From: Afipia sp.
GTDB taxonomy: Bacteria; Pseudomonadota; Alphaproteobacteria; Rhizobiales; Xanthobacteraceae
Direction of reading: 5' to 3'
Assembly (NCBI GenBank): GCA_016201045.1
Contig: JACQDM010000008.1
Location: 1,054,001-1,118,000 of the forward strand
DNA: 64,000 nucleotides
Of this stretch, positions 37,901-45,092 are shown one piece after another. Numbering within the stretch: the stretch's first letter is position 1; the number at the start of each line of letters is the position of its first letter. The notes beneath the pieces were generated by a model, which ran no database searches, was not told where the DNA came from, and saw only the letters and a list, made by a program, of their open reading frames with translations. A program made the position numbers and the translations under genes.

Positions 37901-38113
37901 CATGACCTGTCGGCGAAGTGGATCGGCTGGGCTGAAAATCTTTTCGGCGAGCGTCATAGCGTTGCGTGCGCCGAGAACGCGCGCGCCGGCTGCATTGCTC
38001 CAGAGAATGTGGGTGCCGTCCGCCGACCACAGCCACGCAGGCAGGCTGCCGGTCGCGTAGCCCGCCAGCCGCGGATCGCGGATGCCTTGCAGCATGAAAT
38101 TCACATCGCTCAT
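34949..38113 (-). CDS. PdhS-like PAS histidine kinase with degenerate ATP-binding domain
   Basis: A 1054-residue cytosolic sensor of the PdhS/DivJ/PleC type. The N-terminal half has PAS-like segments joined by long Pro/Ala/Glu-rich linkers; a further PAS lies at about 690-810. His833 in Ile-Ser-His-Glu-Ile-Arg-Met-Pro-Leu-Asn is the phosphoacceptor, and the HisKA helix is close to PdhS. In the ATPase domain the N-box reads Asn-Ile-Ile-Gly-Ser-Ser (second Asn lost), the G1 box Asp-Thr-Gly-Pro-Arg-Leu and the G2 region Met-Ser-Leu-Ser-Leu-Thr-Lys lack their glycines. ATP binding and kinase activity are thus doubtful; a phosphatase or scaffold role is possible. No membrane helices. Confidence 0.85.
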   Translation of the reverse strand: MSDVNFMLQGIRDPRLAGYATGSLPAWLWSADGTHILWSNAAGARVLGARNAMTLAEKIFSPADPLRRQVMQLVSRLPESGATRMERLRGFGATLGQLQTCACARLSFSDGPTGILVAAADPVGRPLSLTERAENLLGNLPVAALAFASDGTLSAANDAAKPISSYLRNLPHDSLNATVHNGEGKLETEFGRGSLHRVGTGGDTMIVALLDAITIPKQQPPAPLPAIDTPPAPELPQEIPVTKTAPVETVSELMPTDIFESAFEEVRPPASSTVADIQTPSEVAEPIVETAAPAAPEPPAAKDEQHDTSHVSATLAEMDGPHPAIRRHPLRFMWQMDEHGRFSLGSDEFSRLIGSRTAAAFGRLWSEIADVLKIDPEGKVAEAIATRGTWSGIVVNWPADGSGARLPVELSGLPMFDRERSFVGYRGFGVCRDLESLARLSAQRRDEFLYSGTTANSVTPQSAASQVEEPASESRIETPQNVLPFRLANETKAPVLTAGESSAFDELGRRISEHLETNNTSSDVPAPTAANDSAPSAVERPPLENPPAFLQPEAPPPRVSSAQDSQLLDRMPIGILVYRLDRLLYANRAFLERTGFGGLHELTEAGGLDALFVEPGSETGASTSEQGAPVTISNTKTESAESHPARLFSISWDDEPAMALIFSSAAQASTQQPVAASTAPAEDSTQAEELATILDTTAEGIAMFDGLGRILSCNRSAEALFGRSGSEIAALNLIDLFAPESQSAVLGQLENAKSAAVASLLDHGRETLGRTRDGSAIPLSMTIGRTLPDSPRFFAVFRDLSQIKKGESEILQARRQSDRATTSKTDVLGRISHEIRMPLNAIIGFADVMIEQRFGPLGNERYVEYMKDIRASGQRVMTIVDDLLDLSRIESGKIELAFVNQDLNNLIEQCVAVMQPQANRERIIIRTSLAHALPSVKADARALRQIAMNIIGSSIHLANAGGQVIVSTATTDFGDIALRVRDTGPRLNDNDIAAAMAPFRTAAAADRISPDNSVMSLSLTKALVEANKAKFNIKTAPHSGTLIEVVFAHASAIA

Positions 38114-38466
38114 CGTCGGCCGCTCATGAGGGCGTTCCTGACCATGACAGCGGAAACCGGCATTTCATGGGGAAGAACAGCCTTAACAAATGATTAGTAG
38201 GCCTCGGCGGCAGGCAGGTCCACGCCGCCGCGCAAGGCTGTGCGCCGAAACCCGCACTAACCTTAATCGGCCCTGCGGCAGGTTGAACCTTAACGCCGCA
38301 TCGCGAGTTGAGGTGTTGCAAAACCTATTCAAAGGATCACGATAGGCGGCGGGGAGGATGTCTTTGCGCTGCGTCATATACGCGAGACGAAATCCCACTA
38401 GATTGTGGCGGAACACACGGAACGCGGGCCGGCACGAGGTCAGTTGATTCAACAGGAGTGAGTGAG
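38114..38466. other. 353-nt divergent control region between the PdhS-like kinase and phasin 1
   Basis: No gene is evident. It must carry both promoters. It holds a CtrA-like box (38183-38197), a small palindrome CCTGC-G-GCAGG at 38272-38282, and several TTAA half sites. Confidence 0.6.
38183..38197. promoter_or_regulatory. CtrA-like box upstream of the PdhS-like kinase
   Basis: TTAA-N7-TTAG, one mismatch from TTAA-N7-TTAA, 70 nt before the kinase start. PdhS-type kinases act in the pathway that controls CtrA, so feedback is plausible; the site itself is unproven. Confidence 0.35.
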
Positions 38467-38844
38467 ATGGCAGACGGCGATCGTTTCGAAATCCCCAAGG
38501 AAATGCGCTCGATGGCGGAAGCCAGTTTCGATCAGGCCCGCAAGGCCTTCGACAACTTCATCGGCAGTGCGCAGCAGACTGCGGCATCGTTGAGCGGACG
38601 CGGCGAGACCGCGCGCGCCAGCGCCAAGGATATCAGTTCCAAAGCGATCTCCTACGCCGAGAAGAACGTGCAGGCCTCGCTCGCCTATGCGCAATCGCTG
38701 ATCCACGCCAAGGATTTGTCCGAAGTCATGCGTCTCCATACCGAATACGTTCAGGCTCAGATGAAGGCTTTGGCGGAACAGGCCAGCGAAATGGGTCAGA
38801 CCGTGACCAAGGCCGCGATGGACGTGGCCAAACCCAAGGCCTGA
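38467..38844 (+). CDS. phasin family protein
   Basis: A 125-residue, fully helical amphipathic protein of the phasin_2 type: Phe-Asp-x-Ala-Arg-Lys-Ala-Phe-Asp-Asn-Phe near residue 19, then Ala-Lys-Asp-Ile-Ser-x-Lys-Ala, and a C-terminal Leu-x3-His-Thr-x-Tyr-Val-Gln-x-Gln helix. Phasins coat polyhydroxybutyrate granules. AGGAG lies about 10 nt ahead of the ATG. A second phasin follows 177 nt downstream. It may alternatively serve as a general granule- or nucleoid-linked helical protein. Confidence 0.88.
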   Translation: MADGDRFEIPKEMRSMAEASFDQARKAFDNFIGSAQQTAASLSGRGETARASAKDISSKAISYAEKNVQASLAYAQSLIHAKDLSEVMRLHTEYVQAQMKALAEQASEMGQTVTKAAMDVAKPKA

Positions 38845-38884
38845 GGTTCCGGCGCACTCAACCAGGTGCCCAGGCATGCAATAG

Positions 38885-38911
38885 TGCATTGCAATATTTT
38901 GTTGCAATGCA
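38885..38911. promoter_or_regulatory. 10-bp inverted repeat, candidate PhaR operator before phasin 2
   Basis: A perfect inverted repeat (TGCATTGCAA at 38885-38894 and TTGCAATGCA at 38902-38911) with a 7-nt spacer. PhaR repressors of PHB-forming alphaproteobacteria bind TGC-rich sites before phasin genes. The right arm overlaps the -35 element of the promoter described next, as expected for repression. Confidence 0.6.
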
Positions 38912-38929
38912 CCAAAACGGGTTTATAGT
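38902..38929 (+). promoter_or_regulatory. sigma-70-like promoter of phasin 2
   Basis: TTGCAA at 38902-38907, 16-nt spacer, TATAGT at 38924-38929. This gives a leader of about 85 nt to the start at 39022. The -35 element lies inside the inverted repeat. Confidence 0.5.
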
Positions 38930-39021
38930 CAGTTCAGAGGGTGCCGCTGCGGCATCCGCCGGACCCGCCGCGACGGCATTCCCGCCGATCCTGATGGGTC
39001 AAACCCAAAAGGATGTTCCAC

Positions 39022-39450
39022 ATGAGTGCGACCGATCCGTTCTCCACCGTCGTCCCTTTCCAGGTTCCTGAGCAGGTCCGCGCTTTCGCCGAGAAGGGCG
39101 TTTCTTCGGCACGCGACGGCTACCTGAAGCTCAAGGAAGCCGCCGAGAGCAACAATGGCGCAATGGAAGCCGCCTATACGTCCGCGTCCAAGGGCGCGAG
39201 CGACTTCACCGTCAAGATGATCGACATTGCCAAGACCAACACCGAGTCGGCGTTCGATTTCGCCCAGTCGCTGATCGGCGTGAAATCGCTGCCGGAAGCG
39301 TTCGAATTGCTTAACGCGCACGCCCGCAAGCAGTACGAAGTTCTCACTGCGCAGTCGAAGGACCTCACCGAGTTCGCCCAGAAAGTTGCGACCGAGACCG
39401 TTGAGCCGATCAAGGCCAGCGCTGCAAAGACCTTCAAGCTGAACGCTTGA
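39022..39450 (+). CDS. phasin family protein
   Basis: A 142-residue helical protein of the phasin_2 family: Val-Pro-Glu-Gln-Val-Arg-Ala-Phe-Ala-Glu-Lys-Gly near residue 15, Ala-Tyr-Thr-Ser-Ala-Ser-Lys-Gly-Ala, and a C-terminal Gln-x-Lys-Asp-Leu-x-Glu-x-Ala-Gln-Lys segment. It should bind the surface of PHB granules. AGGA lies nine bases ahead of the ATG at 39022. It has its own promoter with a TGC-rich operator and is closed by a strong terminator, so it can be expressed independently of phasin 1. Confidence 0.9.
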   Translation: MSATDPFSTVVPFQVPEQVRAFAEKGVSSARDGYLKLKEAAESNNGAMEAAYTSASKGASDFTVKMIDIAKTNTESAFDFAQSLIGVKSLPEAFELLNAHARKQYEVLTAQSKDLTEFAQKVATETVEPIKASAAKTFKLNA

Positions 39451-39483
39451 TCCAAGCACTTTTTCAAGCTGAAACCATGCAGG

Positions 39484-39508
39484 GCCCGGATGCAAATCCG
39501 GGCTTTTT
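39484..39508 (+). terminator. Rho-independent terminator after phasin 2
   Basis: A perfect 7-bp stem (GCCCGGA at 39484-39490 with TCCGGGC at 39497-39503), 6-nt loop, followed by TTTTT. Confidence 0.85.
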
Positions 39509-39601
39509 GCTGGGCCATAGCGGTCTTGCCAAAGCGGGGCGTTGCACCTAGTTTCCCGCGAAATCGCGAGGCTTTTCCACTCGGACCTCGCTTTCCAATG
39601 T

Positions 39602-39678
39602 GCAGTTGTAGCTCAGCTGGTTAGAGCGCCGGATTGTGGATCCGGAGGTCGGTGGTTCGATCCCACCCAACTGTACCA
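39602..39678 (+). tRNA. tRNA-His (GTG)
   Basis: A complete 77-nt cloverleaf with encoded CCA. The anticodon GTG is at 39636-39638, the T arm GGTGG-TTCGATC-CCACC is intact, and the D arm is normal. The acceptor pairs as G1:U72 with A73, and there is no G-1 in the stem; tRNA-His lacking G-1 with A73 is a known trait of many alphaproteobacteria. Confidence 0.95.
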
Positions 39679-39786
39679 TTCCCGCTCTTCCGGAATTTTG
39701 ACTGTCGGTGGCATTGATCCTTGTCAATGACGGCGGACCTGCGCCGTGGACATTCTCGGAGACGAAAACGTCATCTGGAGAATTTC

Positions 39787-39999
39787 ATGAGCAATGTCGG
39801 AAAGGTCGATCGTGTTCTGCGGTTCGCTGTCGGACTGCTACTGCTCGCCTATGCGGTTCCTATCGGCTTTCCGCAAACCGGCTGGAATTGGGTCGGCTAT
39901 ATCGGCGTGGTGCCGCTGCTGACGTCCATTTTCGCGTTTTGCCCGGCCTATTCGATCTTCGGCCTGTCGACGTGCCCCGCCAGAACTCTAAAGTCGTAA
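39787..39999 (+). CDS. DUF2892 (YgaP-type transmembrane) protein
   Basis: A 70-residue membrane protein with two helices, starting Met-Ser-Asn-Val-Gly-x-Val-Asp-Arg and continuing Arg-x3-Gly-Leu-Leu-Leu, then a second helix and Cys-Pro-Ala-Tyr-x-Ile-Phe-Gly-x-Ser-Thr-Cys. This is the DUF2892 pattern found alone or fused to rhodanese domains. TGGAG lies ahead of the ATG. Function unknown; it lies next to csoR-copA. Confidence 0.83.
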   Translation: MSNVGKVDRVLRFAVGLLLLAYAVPIGFPQTGWNWVGYIGVVPLLTSIFAFCPAYSIFGLSTCPARTLKS

Positions 40000-40023
40000 T
40001 TGCGCGTATCGCGAGCGATAGTC

Positions 40024-40299
40024 CTATCGCTCGGCGCGGCTGACGACATCCATCAATTCGGCGATCTTCCTGCGCTGATCGGCGCGGTCGCCCGATGCAA
40101 TCGCGTGCTCGACGCAATGCGCGACGTGATCGCGCAGTACTTCCTCTTCGACCCGTCGCAGTGCGGCACGCGCGGCTGCAATCTGCGTGACGACGTCGAT
40201 GCAATAGCGGTTGTCTTCGACCATGCCGGCGATGCCGCGCACCTGGCCTTCAATCCGTTTCAGCCGCTTGAGGCAGGACGCCTTGATCTCTTTCCGCAT
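40024..40299 (-). CDS. csoR: CsoR/RcnR family copper-sensing repressor
   Basis: A 91-residue all-helical repressor. The metal site of the family is visible: Cys in Arg-Tyr-Cys-Ile-Asp-Val, and His and Cys in His-Val-Ala-His-Cys about 25 residues later, the Cys-His-Cys set of Cu(I)-type CsoR. It is divergent from copA with a matching operator between the two starts, so it should repress copA and itself until copper binds. Confidence 0.88.
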   Translation of the reverse strand: MRKEIKASCLKRLKRIEGQVRGIAGMVEDNRYCIDVVTQIAAARAALRRVEEEVLRDHVAHCVEHAIASGDRADQRRKIAELMDVVSRAER

Positions 40300-40306
40300 G
40301 AAGCCT

Positions 40307-40327
40307 ATATACCCCCACAGGGTATAT
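40307..40327. promoter_or_regulatory. CsoR operator between csoR and copA
   Basis: ATATACCC at 40307-40314, a CCACA spacer and GGGTATAT at 40320-40327: a perfect 8-bp inverted repeat. This is the AT-flanked GC-core palindrome described for CsoR. It sits 7 nt from csoR and 19 nt before the copA start. Confidence 0.8.
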
Positions 40328-40346
40328 GGTTCAAGCGGGCGTTGCG

Positions 40347-42680
40347 ATGAACACTGAAAAAACTGCAGACGTGTTGGCGACCGATCCGGTGTGCGGAATG
40401 AAGGTCGATCCGCGCACGTCGAAGCGCCGCTTCAGTTACAAAAATACCGACTACTTTTTCTGTTCCGATCGTTGCAAGGCTCGGTTCGAGACGGAGCCGG
40501 AAAAGTTCCTCACACCGAAATGCGATCATGCTCACGCGGGGCATACTCACGCGCACGAAAACCATGTTCCTGAAGGCACGATCTACACCTGCCCAATGCA
40601 TCCTGAGGTCCGTCAGGTCGGTCCCGGAAGCTGTCCGATATGCGGCATGGCGCTGGAGCCGGAGACGATATCGCTCGACGACAAACCGGATCCCGAACTG
40701 ATCGACATGACGCGGCGATTTTGGATGTCGCTGGCGCTCACATTGCCAATTTTCGTTCTTGAAATGGGCGCACATGTTTTCGGCTGGCACCCGGTCGCGC
40801 CGCAAGCCGCCAACTGGATTTCATTCGTGCTGGCGACGCCCGCCGTGCTGTGGGGCGGATGGCCGTTCTTCGTGCGGGGATGGAATTCGCTACTCACCCG
40901 TAATCTGAATATGTTCACGCTGATTGCGATGGGGACGGGCGTCGCCTACGTCTACAGCGTGATTGCGACGCTCGCGCCGCAGATATTTCCGCAGGCGTTT
41001 CGCGATCATCACGGCGCGGTCGCGGTGTATTTCGAGGCGGCAGCTGTCATCACCGTCCTTGTGCTGCTCGGGCAGGTGCTGGAACTGCGCGCGCGCGCTA
41101 ACACATCGGGCGCGATCCGTGCGTTGCTCGGCCTCGCGCCCAAGACCGCGCGCCGCATCGGCCAGAACGGCGACGAAGACATCTCAATCGACGCCATTGC
41201 CGTCGGCGATCTGTTGCGGGTTCGTCCCGGCGAAAAGATTCCGATCGACGGCGTCGTCACTGAAGGGTCTTCGTCGGTCGATGAATCGCTCGTCACCGGC
41301 GAGTCGATGCCTGTCGTTAAGAGCGAAGGGGCCTCGTTGATCGGTGGCACGGTCAATCAGAGCGGGGGACTTGTCATGCGCGCCGAAAAAATCGGCCGCG
41401 ACACCATGTTGGCAAGAATTGTGGACCTCGTCGGACGCGCGCAGCGTTCCCGCGCGCCGGTGCAGCGCCTCGCGGATCGCGTTGCGGGCTGGTTCGTGCC
41501 GCTCGTGATCGCGGCGGCGATTGCCGCGTTTGCTGCGTGGACAGCGTTCGGGCCCGAGCCCCGGCTCACCTATGCGCTGGTCGCGGCGGTGACCGTTCTC
41601 ATCATTGCTTGTCCGTGCGCGCTGGGGCTGGCAACGCCGATGTCGATCATGGTCGGTGTCGGGCGTGGTGCGCGCAGCGGAATTCTCATTCGCGACGCCG
41701 AAGCGCTCGAACGCTTGGAGCGTGTTGACACGCTGGTAATCGACAAGACGGGCACGCTGACGGAGGGTAAGCCCAGGGTTGTTGCGATCGTTGCGAAGAC
41801 CGTAAGCGACAAAGAATTATTACGTCTCGCGGCCAGCGCCGAGCGTGGCAGCGAACATCCGCTCGCTTACGCCATTCTCAACACCGCGAAGGAGCGCGGT
41901 CTTCAACTAAGCGAGGTGAAGGATTTTGCCTCGGCGTCCGGCAAGGGCGCATCTGCGATGATCGACGGCCGGAAGGTCGCTGTCGGCAACGATGTGCTCA
42001 TGAAAGACATGGAGATCGACATTGCGGCACTGGAATCCGAAGCGGCAGATCAACGCAACAATGGCGCGACGGCCATTTATGTTGCCGTTGACGGCAAGGC
42101 CATCGGCATCATCGCCATCGCCGATCCGGTGAAGCCCAGTGCACAATCTGCTGTGAAAGAATTGCGCGCGAGTGGCCTGCGCATCGTCATGTTGACGGGC
42201 GACAATGAAGTGACCGCACGCGCCGTGGGACGGACGCTCGGCATCGACGAGATCGAGGCCGGGGTGTTGCCCGAGCGAAAGAGTGAGGCCGTGTCGAAGT
42301 TGCGCGCGCAAGGCCGCCGCGTCGCAATGGTCGGCGACGGTATCAACGATGCGCCGGCGCTGGCCGCTGCGGATGTCGGGATTGCGATGGGCACAGGCAC
42401 CGACGTTGCGATCGAAAGTGCCGGCATCACGCTGTTGCGCGGCGATCTCGGCGGCTTGGTTGAAGCGCGTAATTTGTCGCAGGCGACGATGCACAACATC
42501 CGGCAGAATCTGGCATTCGCGTTTTTCTATAACGCGGCGGGAATCCCGATTGCGGCTGGCGTTCTGTATCCGGCGTTCGGCCTTCTGCTGTCACCGATGG
42601 TCGGCGCAGCCGCGATGGCGCTGTCATCCGTAAGTGTGATCGGCAACGCACTGCGTCTGTCGCGCGTCAATCTGCGCTAG
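40347..42680 (+). CDS. copA: copper-translocating P1B-type ATPase with YHS and HMBD metal-binding N-terminus
   Basis: A 777-residue inner-membrane Cu(I) exporter. The N-terminus has a YHS domain (Asp-Pro-Val-Cys-Gly-Met near residue 12, Phe-Phe-Cys-Ser-Asp-x-Cys), a His-rich stretch, and a heavy-metal-binding domain (Tyr-Thr-Cys-Pro-Met-His-Pro then Cys-Pro-Ile-Cys-Gly-Met) in place of the usual HMA domain. The membrane Cys422-Pro-Cys424, phosphorylated Asp466 in Asp-Lys-Thr-Gly-Thr, Ser-Glu-His-Pro and Gly-Asp-Gly-Ile-Asn-Asp-Ala-Pro are intact. I use the ATG at 40347, as an in-frame ATG at 40326 falls inside the CsoR operator. Confidence 0.92.
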   Translation: MNTEKTADVLATDPVCGMKVDPRTSKRRFSYKNTDYFFCSDRCKARFETEPEKFLTPKCDHAHAGHTHAHENHVPEGTIYTCPMHPEVRQVGPGSCPICGMALEPETISLDDKPDPELIDMTRRFWMSLALTLPIFVLEMGAHVFGWHPVAPQAANWISFVLATPAVLWGGWPFFVRGWNSLLTRNLNMFTLIAMGTGVAYVYSVIATLAPQIFPQAFRDHHGAVAVYFEAAAVITVLVLLGQVLELRARANTSGAIRALLGLAPKTARRIGQNGDEDISIDAIAVGDLLRVRPGEKIPIDGVVTEGSSSVDESLVTGESMPVVKSEGASLIGGTVNQSGGLVMRAEKIGRDTMLARIVDLVGRAQRSRAPVQRLADRVAGWFVPLVIAAAIAAFAAWTAFGPEPRLTYALVAAVTVLIIACPCALGLATPMSIMVGVGRGARSGILIRDAEALERLERVDTLVIDKTGTLTEGKPRVVAIVAKTVSDKELLRLAASAERGSEHPLAYAILNTAKERGLQLSEVKDFASASGKGASAMIDGRKVAVGNDVLMKDMEIDIAALESEAADQRNNGATAIYVAVDGKAIGIIAIADPVKPSAQSAVKELRASGLRIVMLTGDNEVTARAVGRTLGIDEIEAGVLPERKSEAVSKLRAQGRRVAMVGDGINDAPALAAADVGIAMGTGTDVAIESAGITLLRGDLGGLVEARNLSQATMHNIRQNLAFAFFYNAAGIPIAAGVLYPAFGLLLSPMVGAAAMALSSVSVIGNALRLSRVNLR

Positions 42681-42701
42681 TCGAATGTGAGCCAAGAAAA
42701 A

Positions 42702-42725
42702 AGGCCAGGCTAAAGAGCCCGGCCT
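42702..42725 (-). terminator. Rho-independent terminator, minus strand
   Basis: A 10-bp stem (42702-42711 with 42716-42725). On the minus strand it has one G-U pair and is followed by TTTTTTC; on the plus strand the same position is an A-C mismatch. It therefore serves minus-strand transcripts best (lysR or a small RNA), though copA may also use it. Confidence 0.75.
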
Positions 42726-42850
42726 GTTTAGTTTTTGGCCACGTGAGGCCGACACAATCACCTTCCAAGAGGGATAACCGAGTTCCCGAGCCGCAGGAGG
42801 AGGGGGACAATGCGCGGACGCGAGCACTCAGTGTACGAAGGAGTATGAAC
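42702..42850 (-). ncRNA. candidate small RNA with CCUCCUCC motif
   Basis: On the minus strand of the copA-lysR gap a pyrimidine run containing CCTCCTCC (42795-42806) can sit in the loop of a short hairpin and is followed, about 70 nt on, by a strong terminator (42702-42725). Small RNAs with CCUCCUCCC in hairpin loops (CcsR/CuckooRNA, alpha-r14) are known in alphaproteobacteria. The 5' end is a guess; no convincing promoter was found. The same bases on the plus strand read as a Shine-Dalgarno before a 12-codon ORF (42810-42848). Confidence 0.3.
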
Positions 42851-42931
42851 GGCTGAGCCATGCGGACAACTCCGATACCAGCATGTCAGTCATGCGGCTC
42901 TGTCCGGGCTGAATATGCGTTTGAAGTCCGG

Positions 42932-43855
42932 CTAGGACGGCCAGCGCTGCGCTTTGCTGACGATAAAGTCGCGGAACACCTGCACGCGCGCGACTGACTT
43001 CAATTCTTCGGGATAAACAAAATACGTATCCAGCTGAATGGAATCGGACTCGCTGAAAAGCTGCACGAGGCGATTGTTGTCCTCGACGAGATAGTCTGGC
43101 AGCGCAGCAATTCCGAGGCCCTGCTGGCAGGCCTGAACCAGTCCCAGGATATTGTTGACCTTGAAAAACGCCTCGCGCGGACCCGACCCATTGCGTCCGG
43201 CCTCGATCAGCCAGCTTCGATTCTGCAGATGCGGCGGCACGTTGGTGTCGCTGAGCATGATGATGCGATGCGCATCGAGTTCATCCAGCGACCGCGGCGT
43301 GCCGAACCGCTTGATGTATTCCGGCGAGCAGTAAGCGTGGAAACCCATCGAGAACAGCTTGCGCTGGATCAGGTCCGGCTGCGTCGGCTTGCGGGTGCGG
43401 ATGGCAACGTCAGCCTCGCGCATCGACAGATCGAGTTCCTCGTCTGTCACGATCAGCGAAATGCGGATATCCGGATAAAGTGCAGTGAATTCGCCGAGGC
43501 GCGGAATCAGCCAGTTGATGCCGACGCCGGGCGTTGTGGTGAGTTTCAGGTCGCCGCTTGGACGTTCCCGGCTGTCCGTCAGCTTGGCGCGCGCCGCTTG
43601 CAACTGCATGAACACATCGTGTGCCGTGCGAAACAGCAGATCGCCCTGCTCGGTGAGGATCAGGCCGCGCGCGTGGCGGTGAAACAGCGAGACCGCAAGT
43701 TCCTGCTCCAGCGCACTCACTTGGCGCGACACCGCCGATTGCGACAGGCCAAGCTGTTCGCCGGCATGGGTGAAGCTGCCGGCTTCAGCCGCGGCGTGAA
43801 ACACCTTCAGCTTGTCCCAGTCCATGTCGCTAAATCCATCGCGCGATCTCGGCAT
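42932..43855 (-). CDS. LysR family transcriptional regulator
   Basis: A 307-residue LysR-type regulator. The helix-turn-helix (residues 14-70) reads Phe-His-Ala-Ala-Ala-Glu-Ala-Gly-Ser-Phe-Thr-His-Ala-Gly, with Leu-Ser-Gln-Ser-Ala-Val-Ser-Arg-Gln following; the effector domain spans about 95-300. It starts 2 nt after the trxB stop, and GGAG for its ATG lies in the end of trxB, so the two are coupled. That suggests a redox or growth role, but the effector is unknown. Confidence 0.9.
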   Translation of the reverse strand: MPRSRDGFSDMDWDKLKVFHAAAEAGSFTHAGEQLGLSQSAVSRQVSALEQELAVSLFHRHARGLILTEQGDLLFRTAHDVFMQLQAARAKLTDSRERPSGDLKLTTTPGVGINWLIPRLGEFTALYPDIRISLIVTDEELDLSMREADVAIRTRKPTQPDLIQRKLFSMGFHAYCSPEYIKRFGTPRSLDELDAHRIIMLSDTNVPPHLQNRSWLIEAGRNGSGPREAFFKVNNILGLVQACQQGLGIAALPDYLVEDNNRLVQLFSESDSIQLDTYFVYPEELKSVARVQVFRDFIVSKAQRWPS

Positions 43856-43857
43856 GG

Positions 43858-44823
43858 TTACTCCGCCGCCGCACGTTCGTTGGCACTCGCCGCAATGAAG
43901 CGCTCGGCTTCGAGTGCGGCCATACAGCCGAGGCCGGCTGCGGTCACGGCCTGACGATAGGTTTCGTCGGCTACGTCTCCCGCAGCGAACACGCCCTGAA
44001 CGGACGTCGCGGTGGAGTAGGGCGCGATCTCGACATAGCCGGAGGGTTTCAGTTTCAACTGTCCGGTGACGAGTTCGGTGGCGGGCGCGTGGCCGATTGC
44101 GATGAAGACGCCGTCAGCCGCGTGCTTGGTCACAGCGCCGGTCTTCACGTTCTTCAGGTGAATATGCGTGACCTTCGCTGGATTTTCGTCGCCCGTGATT
44201 TCGGAGACTTCACTGTCCCAGATCACTTTGATCTTCGGATGCTTGAACAGGCGATCCTGCAGAATGCGCTCGGAGCGCAAGGTATCGCGGCGGTGGACCA
44301 GATTCACTTTCGAGGCGAAGTTCGTGAGGAACAGCGCTTCCTCGACCGCAGTGTTGCCGCCGCCGATCACGAACACTTCCTTGCCGCGATAGAAGAACCC
44401 GTCGCAGGTCGCGCAAGCTGAAACGCCGAAGCCCTTGAATTTTTCCTCCGACGGAATGCCGAGCCAGCGCGCTTGCGCGCCGGTCGACAGGATGACGGTT
44501 TCTGCCAGATATACGGCACCGGAATCGCAACTGATGCGGAATGGACGCTGGCTCAGCTCGAGCTTGTTGACGTGATCGGTCACGATCTTGGTGCCGACAT
44601 GCGCCGCCTGCTTTTCCATCTGCTCCATGAGCCACGGACCCTGAATCACGTCCGCGAAGCCGGGATAGTTCTCCACATCGGTGGTGATCGTGAGCTGGCC
44701 GCCGGGCTGGATGCCCTGAATCAGCACGGGTTCGAGCATCGCGCGCGCGGCATAGATGGCGGCGGTGTAGCCGGCGGGTCCCGATCCGATGATGACGACT
44801 TTCGCATGAATAGGTGCGGCCAT
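43858..44823 (-). CDS. trxB: thioredoxin reductase
   Basis: A 321-residue NADPH-dependent flavoenzyme of normal length. The FAD loop Gly-Ser-Gly-Pro-Ala-Gly-Tyr-Thr-Ala (residues 13-21), the redox pair Cys137-Ala-Thr-Cys140 and the NADPH loop Gly-Gly-Gly-Asn-Thr-Ala are intact. The C-terminal Ala-Ala-Gly-Asp-Val-Ala-Asp segment closes the FAD site. It reduces thioredoxin in the cytosol. The downstream LysR gene is translationally coupled. Confidence 0.96.
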   Translation of the reverse strand: MAAPIHAKVVIIGSGPAGYTAAIYAARAMLEPVLIQGIQPGGQLTITTDVENYPGFADVIQGPWLMEQMEKQAAHVGTKIVTDHVNKLELSQRPFRISCDSGAVYLAETVILSTGAQARWLGIPSEEKFKGFGVSACATCDGFFYRGKEVFVIGGGNTAVEEALFLTNFASKVNLVHRRDTLRSERILQDRLFKHPKIKVIWDSEVSEITGDENPAKVTHIHLKNVKTGAVTKHAADGVFIAIGHAPATELVTGQLKLKPSGYVEIAPYSTATSVQGVFAAGDVADETYRQAVTAAGLGCMAALEAERFIAASANERAAAE

Positions 44824-45092
44824 GATCCGGCTCTAGCGTTTTCTGAGTCTGGGTGTTCAGCGAAGAGGCGGGAAATGCCCGCGGAAGCATCGCTGAGCCG
44901 TTAAAAGCATCTGCATGTAGTGTAGGTGATCTGGCGAGCTATGCAAGTAACGCAACCCCGCTTGCGAAATTTTCCCCAGCCGGACCGGAATTCGGGTACT
45001 CGCGCAATAAAATTGCGCAAATCCTCGGTCGTGGCTAAAACCACATTGGGAAATCGGCCGGAATCGTTCCGGAAGCAGGGCAGGGAAACCTC

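Noticed and set aside
38272-38282. CCTGC-G-GCAGG as a PhaR site before phasin 1
   Set aside because: The 1-nt spacing does not fit the known CTGC-N3/4-GCAG arrangement, and it is about 190 nt from the gene.
42702-42736. The copA-lysR hairpin as a dedicated copA terminator
   Set aside because: The plus-strand stem has an A-C mismatch and a broken T tract, while the minus strand has a G-U pair and six T; I assign it mainly to the minus strand.
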